Program-made: the position numbers and the translations under genes | The notes under the pieces: generated by a model | Databases searched by the model: none | What the model was told of the DNA's origin: nothing | Seen by the model: the letters and a program-made list of their open reading frames with translations, nothing else | Shown: one piece after another, positions 24,439 to 32,962 of the stretch | How positions within the stretch are numbered: position 1 is the first letter of the stretch | How the letters are laid out: each line of letters starts with the position of its first letter | Virus record (IMG/VR): IMGVR_UViG_3300032160_000011 | Span: 1-52,321 of that record | DNA: 52,321 nucleotides | Origin: a virus | Reading direction: 5' to 3' (one strand)

Positions 24439-26517
24439 TTACAGTTGTGCGTAGACGCCAATGACCAGACTTTGAACCGCTCCCGCCGTAGTAATTGCGC
24501 AGTAGATAGGCATCGCCTTACCAGCCGCCCGGTCGTTAGACGACTGCTGACTATAGGGCTGCGCCTGGTTCAAGTAGCCGCCTGGTATAGCTTGGCCATC
24601 TACCAGTTGGACGCCCGGTATGTTAATTGTCACGCCTTCCCAAATACCGTCAGCCAAGAATCCAATTGTCGCAGATTGCGCGCAAGCATTATTAGCCGCT
24701 TGAATCAGCTTATGCTCGTCAGAATTGGTTTGGCCCACTACCGGGTTGCCAGTAAGCACCGCCATCTCCTCCAGCTGCAAGAAGCTAACCAGCATAGCCA
24801 GGTTCAGCCAAAGATAGCTAGGTATGCCGTTAGACATAAAGCCCGGCTGAACATTTTGATACGGGCTGAAGTTAGCATAAACGTTGAACCTGGCACCGAC
24901 AATGTTTGTATACTGCGTTTGGGATAGTGGCTCTGGCGCAATACCTATGATGGACTTATAAGCCACCGTAAAGAAGCTACTGGCCAACCCGGTATTCAGC
25001 CCCATTTCTACGCCCATCAACCCCGCCGCCGCGTAAATATTGTTGGGGTACAAACCGCTCTGCGTCGTAGCGTAGATGCCCAGTACCCGCAGCTTAAGTG
25101 CTTGCAACTGCAGCGCAACATTGCCGACCACCCCGTTAGCAATATTAACGTTGCTGGACCACGGATAGTAGCGCGTTGTTTGCCACAGCGAATCAGCCCA
25201 CTCACTAATGGCTAAGTTGTCCGCGTCTGCCGGGTTGTTGACAGCCAGCCCGTACCAAGTAGTACTTGCCAAGCGGCAAGCCTGACTGGCTTGAAGCAAA
25301 GACTCGCCAGCCGTTATGTTTACCGTTAGCCCGCTGCCAGCGCCACCGCTTACACTAAGTCCGGTAGCCGTTGAGTAACCGGTGCCCTGAGTGCCCGGTA
25401 CCGTACCCAACGTCAATGCCTGCCCAGCTTCGCCCACCGTCAGCACCGTAAGGTAGCCGTAACTAGCGTTAGTCTGCGCCACAAGTACTACATCACCAGC
25501 CTTGTAGCCATGGCCCACAGCACCAATACTAGTCTGCGCCGCCGTCACGCTGGTTAAGCAACTGGCAGCCAACACAGCCACATCCGTACTTGTCACGGAA
25601 GCGATAGTGGTTACCAAGTCTGCACCCGCCGTACCAGCGCCTGCCACGCGGATGACGGCCCCTACATCGCCAGCTTGGAAATTCGCCATCAGTGAAGCAA
25701 GGAAAGTATGGGCCGTGGTAGTAGACATGACGCCGTCAGACGCCGATCGACCAATGGTCACCTCAGCACCAGACACCGTGGTAAGACAGGGGCTGTTGAG
25801 CACTGCCTCTGTACCACTGTTGATAGATTGGATGGTCGTAACCAGGTCCACGCCAAGCGCACCGGCGCCAGCTACGATGACCGTTTTGCCGATATCAGCC
25901 GAGACAAAGGCCGCCGTTGCAGAATCCAAATACGTTGGGTTGACGCTAGACGACATATCACCGTCAGCCACAGCTCGCCCGATGACCACCTTAGCGGCAG
26001 TCACGCTGGTGGCACAACTTGCAGTGAGCACCACTACAAAGCCGTTTATCACGGACGCAATAGTCGTATTGAGGTCCGCCGCGCCCACGCCTGCGCCCTT
26101 CACCGTTATTGCTGCACCGACATCAGCAGCGGTAAAAGCCGCCGTGGCCGATACCAGATAGGCCGCGCTAGCCGTAACCGACATCACGCCGTCATTAACC
26201 GTGCGCCCATTAGGCAGGGCGCTGCCAATGGCAGTAAGGTCTTGGCGCCCGATCCAAATGAATTGCGGGGCTGGCGTCTGGCTGAAGTAAATCTGCGCTG
26301 CGATGTACTCCGACGAATTCACCGTAAAGCCGTCCGCCAACATAGCCGTCGTGGACGGATACTGACGAAGCCTGGGATTGACCCCATAACTCGGAATAGC
26401 GGTACTAGGCCCGACAAACAGCCCCTGATTGAACGTAGGAGCTACAACTGCGGCCGGGCTTACGGTAACACTGATGTCAACTAAGTTGCTGAGCGCCAGA
26501 GGCGGCACAGTAGACAT
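24439..26517 (-). CDS. Tail sheath protein, DUF3383-like, with repeat insertion
   Basis: A 692-residue contractile sheath protein. The N-terminus (LSNLVDISVTVSPAAV, FNQGLFVGPSTAIPSYG) and the C-terminal half (TTRYYPWSSN, GVEMGLNT, SFLQLEEMAV, GVTINIPGVQLVDGQ) match DUF3383 sheaths, which are usually about 450-500 residues. The extra length is three tandem beta repeats (109-333) plus a Gly-rich module (334-405). These insertions would project from the sheath surface. A strong SD (AAAGGAG) precedes the ATG. Confidence 0.87.
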   Translation of the reverse strand: MSTVPPLALSNLVDISVTVSPAAVVAPTFNQGLFVGPSTAIPSYGVNPRLRQYPSTTAMLADGFTVNSSEYIAAQIYFSQTPAPQFIWIGRQDLTAIGSALPNGRTVNDGVMSVTASAAYLVSATAAFTAADVGAAITVKGAGVGAADLNTTIASVINGFVVVLTASCATSVTAAKVVIGRAVADGDMSSSVNPTYLDSATAAFVSADIGKTVIVAGAGALGVDLVTTIQSINSGTEAVLNSPCLTTVSGAEVTIGRSASDGVMSTTTAHTFLASLMANFQAGDVGAVIRVAGAGTAGADLVTTIASVTSTDVAVLAASCLTSVTAAQTSIGAVGHGYKAGDVVLVAQTNASYGYLTVLTVGEAGQALTLGTVPGTQGTGYSTATGLSVSGGAGSGLTVNITAGESLLQASQACRLASTTWYGLAVNNPADADNLAISEWADSLWQTTRYYPWSSNVNIANGVVGNVALQLQALKLRVLGIYATTQSGLYPNNIYAAAGLMGVEMGLNTGLASSFFTVAYKSIIGIAPEPLSQTQYTNIVGARFNVYANFSPYQNVQPGFMSNGIPSYLWLNLAMLVSFLQLEEMAVLTGNPVVGQTNSDEHKLIQAANNACAQSATIGFLADGIWEGVTINIPGVQLVDGQAIPGGYLNQAQPYSQQSSNDRAAGKAMPIYCAITTAGAVQSLVIGVYAQL
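25519..26193 (-). repeat. Three tandem protein repeats within the sheath gene
   Basis: Three copies of a module of about 76 residues (228 bp): each has DG-x-M, a YL.SATAAF-like strand, a (V/I)G..I.V.GAG..G.DL.TTI.S(V/I) core, and a C..(S/T)V..A closing strand. The copies span residues 109-184, 185-260 and 261-333. They are diverged at the DNA level, so the array is not a fresh duplication. The pattern resembles beta-helix units of phage fibres. Confidence 0.85.
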
Positions 26518-26537
26518 TTGCTTACGCTCCTTTGGGT

Positions 26538-27158
26538 TTAAGCTTCCACCGTGAAGTCCGCCACTGGATCACTTGGCGAACCGTCATAAACCTTAACCTC
26601 AACGCTAGTCACAGCGCTGTCTTGAATCGTTTCCGTCACGTTCTCGTACATGGTAATGGCGAAGTCACACCGCTCCCACCACTCCGCGTTGATAAGCTCC
26701 GGCACGCGCATCGGCTCAGCCGGGTCCGGCACTGGGAAGAGATTGCTCTCGTTGAGCTGGTCATTGAAGTAGTCCAAGAACATTGCAGACCAGATCTGCC
26801 GCGCCCGGTCCAAGCTATTCGGCCCATACAGCGTCCAAGCAATCCGCCAAATGCGCGTGTAGGTCCAGCTTTCCATCAATGGGTCATCCGTGGACCCCAT
26901 TCCGCTGAGCGTCTTATTGCGCACCTTGTTATACAACCCATCCTCAAGCGTGCAAGCGAGGTAGCACACGTCCTGCTTAGGCGTCACCCCGAACGGCTGG
27001 CCCTGGGTAGGCCACTCAACGCGCACCTGGTTAGCGTCTAACGGACCGAGCCCCATCATCCCACAAGTCAACGGCTGAATAACATCGTTGATCTGCTCTA
27101 AGGTCAGCGCGTTACTGACCAGCGTCTGGCCGTTAGGATAAGTCGTAGAGGTGCCCAT
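26538..27158 (-). CDS. Tail terminator / neck protein, LIC_12616-like
   Basis: A 206-residue protein. The stretch YNKVRNKTLSG, SWTYTRIWRIAWTLYGPNSL and ARQIWSAMFLDYF is typical of the neck or tail-terminator family found just before the sheath gene. The C-terminal tail is acidic and beta-like. It caps the tail tube and joins it to the head. SD AGGAG, 5 nt spacing. Confidence 0.8.
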   Translation of the reverse strand: MGTSTTYPNGQTLVSNALTLEQINDVIQPLTCGMMGLGPLDANQVRVEWPTQGQPFGVTPKQDVCYLACTLEDGLYNKVRNKTLSGMGSTDDPLMESWTYTRIWRIAWTLYGPNSLDRARQIWSAMFLDYFNDQLNESNLFPVPDPAEPMRVPELINAEWWERCDFAITMYENVTETIQDSAVTSVEVKVYDGSPSDPVADFTVEA

Positions 27159-27168
27159 TGATCTCCTC

Positions 27169-27759
27169 TTAAGCAGCCGTCAACCGCGTTCCCAGCGCCT
27201 TCCAGTACCCACCACCGAAGTCGTGATAAACCTGCAGCACCCGGTACTGCAAACCCTTATACGTCAGCACATCGCTATAAGCGGTCTGCACATCCACCGT
27301 GATAGGCCAAGTAAAATAAAGGCTGGCCCCGACCGGTGTGGCTACGTTCATGTTGATCTGCGCACCGCTTAGCGTATAGTCCAAGTTCACCGTCTGCAGC
27401 AGACCATTGACGTACAAGCTGCCAACGCCACCAGGTGGGACAGAGGTAAGATCGTAAACCGTGCCTGGTACCACACCACCAGGCACCTCGCCGTGGACGC
27501 CAGGCACCGGGGCCGTAGCTCGCGTAAGATAGATCGGGACCGTAGCCCAGAAGGACCGGATCGAGCCGACCCTGTCAGCCTCGGACAGCATTGCGATCTC
27601 GCGGTTACTAGCTTGTTGCACCGGACCGAAAAGCTGGAACGTAGCGGTGCTCAACGGTTGAAAGACCCCGGTCACCCACTCACCAGTGGTGCGTTGAACG
27701 GTAAACGGTTCTGGCGCGATCAGGTCCGGGTCAAGCACGACCTCCTCAACACTGATCAC
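27169..27759 (-). CDS. Head-tail joining protein with inserted Ig-like module
   Basis: A 196-residue protein with a GTG start and GGAGGAG upstream. The outer parts (1-85 and 153-196, ending LTYKGLQYRVLQVYHDFGGG) look like a neck/head-completion protein. Between them, about residues 90-152 (27303-27492), is the GVVPGTVYDL...DYTL module that also occurs in two other virion proteins here. The SD lies within the end of the upstream gene. Confidence 0.72.
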   Translation of the reverse strand: MISVEEVVLDPDLIAPEPFTVQRTTGEWVTGVFQPLSTATFQLFGPVQQASNREIAMLSEADRVGSIRSFWATVPIYLTRATAPVPGVHGEVPGGVVPGTVYDLTSVPPGGVGSLYVNGLLQTVNLDYTLSGAQINMNVATPVGASLYFTWPITVDVQTAYSDVLTYKGLQYRVLQVYHDFGGGYWKALGTRLTAA

Positions 27760-27760
27760 G

Positions 27761-28315
27761 TTACTCCTCCTTCACCACCCCGACGATAGCAGCGCGTAAC
27801 GCCCCCGTATCGATCAATGGGCGATCGCTGCCCTTGGCTTTAATGGTCGACGGCGCATTGGGCACCCAGTGATTCCGCGGATCAGTGAAAAAATTACGTG
27901 CCGCGTTTTGACCCGCTAGGGCTGCCCGCTTCATCTTGTTAAGTGCCCGCTGGCCGTTTCCAGCTAAGTTAGCCTTAACGCTGGCGCTAAGCTCGCTGGC
28001 GATAGCCTGACGGTTACCATCAGCCTCTACGGCAGGCTCTAATACGGGCCGCGCCGGTATATGACGCACAGGGCTACCCTTAGTATGGATAAACAACAGT
28101 TCGGCATTGGTAACGTCTGATCCAGCGGCCTTCTCCAGCCGCACTCTCTTCTTGCCGCGCGCCTTGCCAGCCATAGCCAACAATTGAGTTTTGCGATCAC
28201 GCTTGCCAGCCGCCGGGATACCCACGTAAGCCGCCAACTTAGTCAACCCGGCAACCCGCTTGGCAAGGGCCGCCGCGCCGCTCTTACGCGCCAGCACGAT
28301 GCGAGGTGCGGTCAT
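27761..28315 (-). CDS. Neck protein, HK97 gp10/gpG-like
   Basis: A 184-residue basic protein. It has FIHTKGSPVRHIPARPVLEP (about 75-94) and a closing IDTGALRAAIVGVV, both typical of the HK97-gp10/Mu gpG neck family. The N-terminus is rich in Lys/Arg/Ala. ATGA overlap with the upstream gene. Confidence 0.82.
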   Translation of the reverse strand: MTAPRIVLARKSGAAALAKRVAGLTKLAAYVGIPAAGKRDRKTQLLAMAGKARGKKRVRLEKAAGSDVTNAELLFIHTKGSPVRHIPARPVLEPAVEADGNRQAIASELSASVKANLAGNGQRALNKMKRAALAGQNAARNFFTDPRNHWVPNAPSTIKAKGSDRPLIDTGALRAAIVGVVKEE

Positions 28316-28464
28316 AGGGATTTCTTTTCCGCAGGTGGCAGCGCCTTACCGCACTTACTGCAGACCGTAGCACCCAGCTGATACGGGTAGCCGCAGGTAT
28401 AACGCCAAGGGTAGTACGGTATGTCCGTAATGTTAGGGCAGCGTAACACCAACTGAACTGTCAT
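28312..28464 (-). CDS. Small zinc-ribbon protein
   Basis: A 50-residue protein from the ATG at 28464, which forms TGATG with the upstream stop; a longer frame is open but lacks a reason. CPN, CGYPY and CSKCG suggest a single zinc site. It overlaps the next gene by ATGA. Such short ribbons are common between neck genes; function unknown. Confidence 0.7.
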   Translation of the reverse strand: MTVQLVLRCPNITDIPYYPWRYTCGYPYQLGATVCSKCGKALPPAEKKSL

Positions 28465-29453
28465 CACCAGATCACCATCGGCCCGCTGCCGATCACCCGG
28501 GCCATCGTAGCCAACGTCTGGCCATAGCGAGTAAGGTTCCAAGCACCCCAATCCTTCAATGATTCAAGCACCTGATAACCGACACTTACGTCACCAACGC
28601 TCTTCGAGGTCTGGATGCCACCGGCCAAACCTTGTGCTGCGATGGCCGCCCCACTTACCGGTGACACTGAGGTGAACGTCTGCTGTTGCACCGGCCAGGT
28701 GACGTACAACTTGGCACCACCAGGTGTGGCCACCGCAAAGGTGATCTGATTCCCGACCAACGTGTAATCCACGCCAGGAACCTGGAACACACCGTTGACG
28801 GTAAGTGACTGAAGCGAACCACCAGGCGGCGCACCGCTTAACGCGTAGACCGTACCCGGAACCGTACCCACCGGTATCTCACCGTGGATGGCCGTCATCA
28901 GCTGACTGAGCACCTCGGTGGCATCACTTTGCGCGTACAGGGTAAGGTAATGTGCGATGAACAAGCCCATCCCAACCAGCCATTGTTCCTGCCACCGTGC
29001 GAACTGCAAGCTGGCGTAGGCCAGGTTCAAATAAAGCTGGATCACCGTCATCGGAACTGGTGGTGACTGGTACACCTGCAGTGCAATGATGCCACTAACG
29101 GTGGCGACGTTGTTCACCGTAATCGTGTTATTGCCCAAACCGGTAACGACCGTTCCTGGCGGAAAATTTTGTGACCGCAAGAACTGGCCGAGGACGAAGC
29201 CGGTCAAGCTAGGTACGACGATCGTGCTTGATCCGGCCACCGTTACGCAGTTGGCAACCGTCGTCGGCAAACCAAAGAACTTTGGGTGGAAGCTCAAAAA
29301 GTCATCCAGTGCGTAGGGTGGGTTCTGCCCGAAGACGAGATTGGTGCCGGCGTTGATCAGGCTACCAGGACCGGCAGACCAAAACTCCTGCCCGGCCCCC
29401 CAGGCGGTCTGGAGCCACGCTTGAAAGTTGGGCCAGGTGTTCCAATTACCCAC
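28464..29453 (-). CDS. Head-tail adaptor, DUF4054-like, with two inserted modules
   Basis: About 329 residues from the GTG at 29453, chosen because AAGGAG lies 7 nt upstream. The core matches DUF4054 adaptors: LDDFLSFHPKFFG, LNLAYASLQFARW, GMGLFIAHYLTLYAQSD, then SVGDVSVGYQVLESLKDWGA. Two extra beta modules interrupt it. The one at 29064-29261 resembles a segment of the cement and large fibre proteins. The one at 28686-28883 is the GTVPGTVYAL module. Ordinary DUF4054 proteins are about half this size. Confidence 0.8.
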   Translation of the reverse strand: MGNWNTWPNFQAWLQTAWGAGQEFWSAGPGSLINAGTNLVFGQNPPYALDDFLSFHPKFFGLPTTVANCVTVAGSSTIVVPSLTGFVLGQFLRSQNFPPGTVVTGLGNNTITVNNVATVSGIIALQVYQSPPVPMTVIQLYLNLAYASLQFARWQEQWLVGMGLFIAHYLTLYAQSDATEVLSQLMTAIHGEIPVGTVPGTVYALSGAPPGGSLQSLTVNGVFQVPGVDYTLVGNQITFAVATPGGAKLYVTWPVQQQTFTSVSPVSGAAIAAQGLAGGIQTSKSVGDVSVGYQVLESLKDWGAWNLTRYGQTLATMARVIGSGPMVIW

Positions 29454-29474
29454 GATGCGGCTCCTTTCCACCTT

Positions 29475-29535
29475 GGTAGGTTTCTACCCTCCCCAGGTCC
29501 TAGAAATGCCCCTAAGTGGCTGTGGTGCCACTAAA
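29475..29535 (-). promoter_or_regulatory. Repeat element upstream of the adaptor gene
   Basis: 29479-29503 reads on the - strand as CTAGGnCCTGGGGAnGGTAG plus AAA, matching the end of the left tandem array (104-126 on +) with two differences. A small palindrome GGTAGGTTTCTACC (29475-29488) overlaps it, and a hairpin AGTGGC/GCCACT lies just upstream (29515-29532). It may be a phage promoter, operator or RNA-processing site; no standard -10/-35 pair is obvious. Confidence 0.45.
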
Positions 29536-29558
29536 AAGCCCCTTTAAGGCAGATCTTG

Positions 29559-29927
29559 CTAGGCTGCCACGACTCCCTTGCCCCTGCCCTTACGCGAGAA
29601 GCCCTCACCGATTGGTTTCTCAGGTTGGATGCCCAGTGGCAGAGGTGGCGCAGCCCGCTGCGCTTCGGCCGCGATCTCATCCTCGGTCTTGCCAGGCGCC
29701 GTGGCCTTAAGCTCCGCCTCCATCGCCTTCCTGGCCGTCTTGGTTGGCGGGGTGAGATTGATAATGCTCTTGTCCTTGATACCATGCGCATAGGTAAGTG
29801 TGTTGACGACCCAATCAGGGACCGGCACCGGGCCGTTGCCACTGGGAATGGCGTTGTACCGCTTGCTTATACCGTCAGTGGTAGTGAAGAGAAAAAGATG
29901 CGATCGCTTGAAGAATAAACTCAACAT
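29559..29927 (-). CDS. Hypothetical protein after the major capsid gene
   Basis: About 122 residues from ATG at 29927 (GGAGGG 9 nt upstream). The N-terminal part has TDGISKRYNAIPSGNGPVPV and WVVNTLTYAHGIKDKSI, then a basic, Ala/Pro-rich tail ending KGRGKGVVAA. Similar short proteins often follow DUF2184 capsid genes, but their role is not known to me. The 158 nt gap to the capsid gene is GC-rich with weak inverted repeats only. Confidence 0.7.
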   Translation of the reverse strand: MLSLFFKRSHLFLFTTTDGISKRYNAIPSGNGPVPVPDWVVNTLTYAHGIKDKSIINLTPPTKTARKAMEAELKATAPGKTEDEIAAEAQRAAPPLPLGIQPEKPIGEGFSRKGRGKGVVAA

Positions 29928-30085
29928 GGTAAGGTTCCCTCCTTGCAGGGGTGTTGCTGCCGCGCAGGCACGGGGCTGACACTCCCAGCCCAACGAAAGG
30001 CGGCAAGGAGCGCTTCGTTAAGGGCCAGGGTCCTGAAACGCCCCGGCCCGCGCGACGGGTTAAGCACGCAAAGCGCGCGCGAAGT

Positions 30086-31162
30086 TTAGATTCCATCCGC
30101 GTAGAGCATCGTGGTGGTCCGCTTGAAGATCACCTGTCCGATGCAGCCCACGTAGGCTGTCTCGTAGGCGCCACCGGCGCGGGTGGTGGGAACGGTCATG
30201 GCCTTGGTCATCACCTGGGGAATGCGGAGATACAAGGACTTCTTGCTGTTCTTGTAAAACACCCCGCGGTCCAGGCCGTTACCAAGTTGACCCACCGGTG
30301 AGGAGTTGCCGTAACCCTGACCGGTGATCCAGGGATTTGGTAACGAGTTGATCTTGAAGGCCACACCATGATGCGGTGCGACGCAGTTCTTCTCCACGTA
30401 CTCGATGATGGACATCGCCACAGGCACGCCGGCAATAGCCTGCGGCTGAGTGAGAACGGCAAACTGCGCGTAGGGTATGAGCAAGCGGTCAGCCATGCCC
30501 TCCTGCGCCGCGTAGCCGCTGTTCTCCACGGTGTTGTTAAGAGCCGTGTTGATATCCGTGAGAATTTCACCGGGTGTCTTCTTGGCCCACGTAGTGAAGG
30601 TGCTCGCCCCCGCCGGCACGACGGTGGAAGGCACGTAGGGATTGTTGATCAGCGCGGCGCCGCCCAGGAATCCTGCATAAGTGACGAAGTCCAGAGCCTT
30701 GACCCAGTTGGTCTCGACCGCGTTCTCGTACAGCTCCTGCAGACTGAAGGGTGGTGCCTGGCCGGTGCGGGTTGCGAACTCCATGCGCTGGAGGTCCACC
30801 CAAGTAATGGTGATGCCCATGGCCCAGATGTACGTGTTCCAGATGCCCTTCTGGATGTCGGCTTGCGCCTCAGGCAGTTCGGTGTTGTTGGTTCCTTGGA
30901 GGCCATAGAACTGTGTGCCCGTGGTGCCATAGTTGCTGGCCCACGCACTGAGGAACTGCGGGAAGCCGCCGCCCGTCTCCACCGTGATGTCCCGGGGATG
31001 AGTGACGGCCTGCAGCGGTTCTACCAGGTCCGTGTCGATGAGCTCCAGTTGGCTCTGAAGGAAGGCCATGCCGGAAGCGCCCGCAGCGTCGAACGCCTGC
31101 GCACGATTCCCGCCCGGATATCCGTAAGAGCCACGAGTAGGTTCAAGCATTTTACGTGTCAT
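30086..31162 (-). CDS. Major capsid protein, DUF2184-like
   Basis: A 358-residue protein with HK97-fold capsid character of the DUF2184 group: GASGMAFLQSQLELIDTDL near the N-terminus, QFYGLQGTNNTELPEAQAD, WVDLQRMEFATRTGQAPPF, DRLLIPYAQFAVLTQP and the closing ETAYVGCIGQVIFKRTTTM. It is preceded by cement and protease/scaffold genes. A strong SD (GAGGAGAA) fits high expression. Confidence 0.88.
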   Translation of the reverse strand: MTRKMLEPTRGSYGYPGGNRAQAFDAAGASGMAFLQSQLELIDTDLVEPLQAVTHPRDITVETGGGFPQFLSAWASNYGTTGTQFYGLQGTNNTELPEAQADIQKGIWNTYIWAMGITITWVDLQRMEFATRTGQAPPFSLQELYENAVETNWVKALDFVTYAGFLGGAALINNPYVPSTVVPAGASTFTTWAKKTPGEILTDINTALNNTVENSGYAAQEGMADRLLIPYAQFAVLTQPQAIAGVPVAMSIIEYVEKNCVAPHHGVAFKINSLPNPWITGQGYGNSSPVGQLGNGLDRGVFYKNSKKSLYLRIPQVMTKAMTVPTTRAGGAYETAYVGCIGQVIFKRTTTMLYADGI

Positions 31163-31189
31163 GGTTCCAGGTTCTCCTCGTGTCTAGGG

Positions 31190-31996
31190 TTAGGCCGCTT
31201 GGCGGACCTTGATGGTCACTTCCAAGATGCTGTTGGCGTCGACGTAGCCGGTGCGCGCGACCACGGTAGGCAGCGCGACCAGGTTGCTGAAGGTGACAGC
31301 CTGCCCAGCAATTACGTCCAGGATAAGGGCCTTGCTGAGCGTTGCTGTGCCGGCGGTGTACACCGTCACGTAGGTGCCTGGCGCGATGCCCAAGCCGCTT
31401 ACCACCTGGCCAGCCTGGATGTTAGCGTTGGTAATAGTCAGCGTGTTGGTGTTCACGGTCCCAGTCGGGGTGACGTCCGTAAACAGGTCGGTCGCCACAG
31501 GGGTGGCCTCCCAATCACCAACGAGACCGGCGGTAACGGCAGTGTTCAACACGACGCGGGTATAGATCTGGCTCCCCGCCACGGGCGCGCCGACGGACAA
31601 GAGGATGGTGGCCGAGCCACGCTCCAACACCTCAGCCATCTGGTTTGGCGCGTAGTAGCCAACCTGCAGAATGCCTGGTGTTTGCCCCGCAGGGTACGCT
31701 AACTGCGTCTGGACCTCACGCACCGCCATGCCACCAAACTGCGCAGCAACCAGTGCAATGTTACTGGCGGCGGCATTGACAAAATCAGCTACCGAGGCCC
31801 AGTAACCACCCGAGTTGTTCTCAATCAACACGGCCGGGTCACCGAAGTTGAGGTTGAAGGTGCCTGAGACGCTCTGCTGCACGAGCTGGCGTGCCGCAAT
31901 GACGCGCTCACCGAACCTGCTTACCGTGCCCGGAAAACCGAGATTGACACCAGTAACAGGAATGACTTGACCGAAGCTAACTGGATTCGGCGACAT
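31190..31996 (-). CDS. Head cement/decoration protein, gp24-like
   Basis: A 268-residue protein between protease/scaffold and capsid genes. PVTGVNLGFPGTVSRFGERV and the following FGDPAVLIENNSGG match the structural cement family. Residues about 174-238 contain an extra beta module (ANIQAGQVVSGLGIAPGTY) also present in the DUF4054-like and large fibre proteins. It would stabilise the capsid at threefold or quasi-threefold sites. Confidence 0.8.
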   Translation of the reverse strand: MSPNPVSFGQVIPVTGVNLGFPGTVSRFGERVIAARQLVQQSVSGTFNLNFGDPAVLIENNSGGYWASVADFVNAAASNIALVAAQFGGMAVREVQTQLAYPAGQTPGILQVGYYAPNQMAEVLERGSATILLSVGAPVAGSQIYTRVVLNTAVTAGLVGDWEATPVATDLFTDVTPTGTVNTNTLTITNANIQAGQVVSGLGIAPGTYVTVYTAGTATLSKALILDVIAGQAVTFSNLVALPTVVARTGYVDANSILEVTIKVRQAA

Positions 31997-31999
31997 GGT

Positions 32000-32962
32000 C
32001 TACTTACCTCCCTTTGCGCGCTCATCGTAGTACGCTTGCACCTTTTCATCGCGCGTTGACTGGCCGCTGCGCGCATCTGCCGCACGGCGGCGGTTAAGGT
32101 TGGGGTCCGTGCCCACGCTGCGATCACGTGCACGTGCACCGTCAGCAAAGGCGCCGTAACTACCGGTCGTGGCCCGGCTACGACGGCGCAGTGTGCCCAG
32201 CGCAGTGTTGAACGCCCGCCGTACCGCCTGATCGTTGCTCCGAGCCACGAAGGGCCGAAGCATCTTCAGGGTCGCGGCTATGCCGTCGGCCGCACGAGCG
32301 CGGTCGTCAGCCCTGGCCCTGGGCTTACGGTCTGTGCAGCCACAGGCTGGGCAAGCCTCCTCGTCGTGGGCCGTGCCACAGTGCGCGCACTCCATCCCAC
32401 CTTCCGAGGCGTCCTCGAGTGTGGCCTCACCGGATTCCAGGACCTTCTCCCCTGGTTGGGCCTCGGTGTCATGCCCGCGATCTTCAGCGTCCGGTTCCTC
32501 ACCGGCACCGAGCAGCTCTTCGAGCTCGGCCGGATCGGCGTCCTCTTCCTGATGCTCAGGCTCGCCCTGCTCCTCGGTGAGAAGCTGGTCAAGCAGTCCA
32601 CGTAGCGCCGGGATGTCGGTGTCCCGGCCACGCCGCCCACCCATGGCGTCGAGCAGGGTGTCCAGCGCATCGTGAGCAGCCTTCCGTTTGTCGTCGGTAC
32701 GACGGTCATCTGACGGCCCCTGGTCCTGATCCACCGGGTCCATCTCGGGTGCGTCCTTACCACGATGACGGTCGCGGCTGGTTGTAGTTTCAAACAGGTC
32801 CGGGCTGGTATCCCGGACCCTGTCACGGGTATGGCGGTCATCACTCTCGGCTGGAGGCACCTGGTTGACAGCCTCAGCCGCCTCCGCCAACTTCTCTGGC
32901 TCTGCGTCGGTCGCGTACTGCTTAAGTCCCAGACCGAGCAGGTGCTTCAAGATGTTTGACAC
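32000..32962 (-). CDS. Nested scaffold protein (internal in-frame start)
   Basis: A GTG at 32962 is in frame with the protease gene (codon 248) and has a perfect AAGGAG 9 nt upstream. It would begin SNILKHLLGLGLKQYATDAE and give 320 residues of charged scaffold sequence. Nested scaffolds within protease genes are known in lambda-like and other phages. This one is inferred from the start signals only. Confidence 0.6.
   Translation of the reverse strand: MSNILKHLLGLGLKQYATDAEPEKLAEAAEAVNQVPPAESDDRHTRDRVRDTSPDLFETTTSRDRHRGKDAPEMDPVDQDQGPSDDRRTDDKRKAAHDALDTLLDAMGGRRGRDTDIPALRGLLDQLLTEEQGEPEHQEEDADPAELEELLGAGEEPDAEDRGHDTEAQPGEKVLESGEATLEDASEGGMECAHCGTAHDEEACPACGCTDRKPRARADDRARAADGIAATLKMLRPFVARSNDQAVRRAFNTALGTLRRRSRATTGSYGAFADGARARDRSVGTDPNLNRRRAADARSGQSTRDEKVQAYYDERAKGGK

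Noticed and set aside
25708-26484. A + strand frame of 258 codons opposite the sheath gene
   Set aside because: Antisense to a clear DUF3383-type sheath; composition is Arg/His/Ser-rich without domains.
30368-31702. Long + strand frame of 444 codons opposite the capsid and cement genes
   Set aside because: It mirrors the codon pattern of the firmly identified capsid gene and has no SD, no recognisable motif and high Arg/His content typical of antisense shadows.
32235-32552. + strand Ser/Ala-rich frame opposite the scaffold
   Set aside because: Low-complexity antisense of the acidic scaffold sequence.
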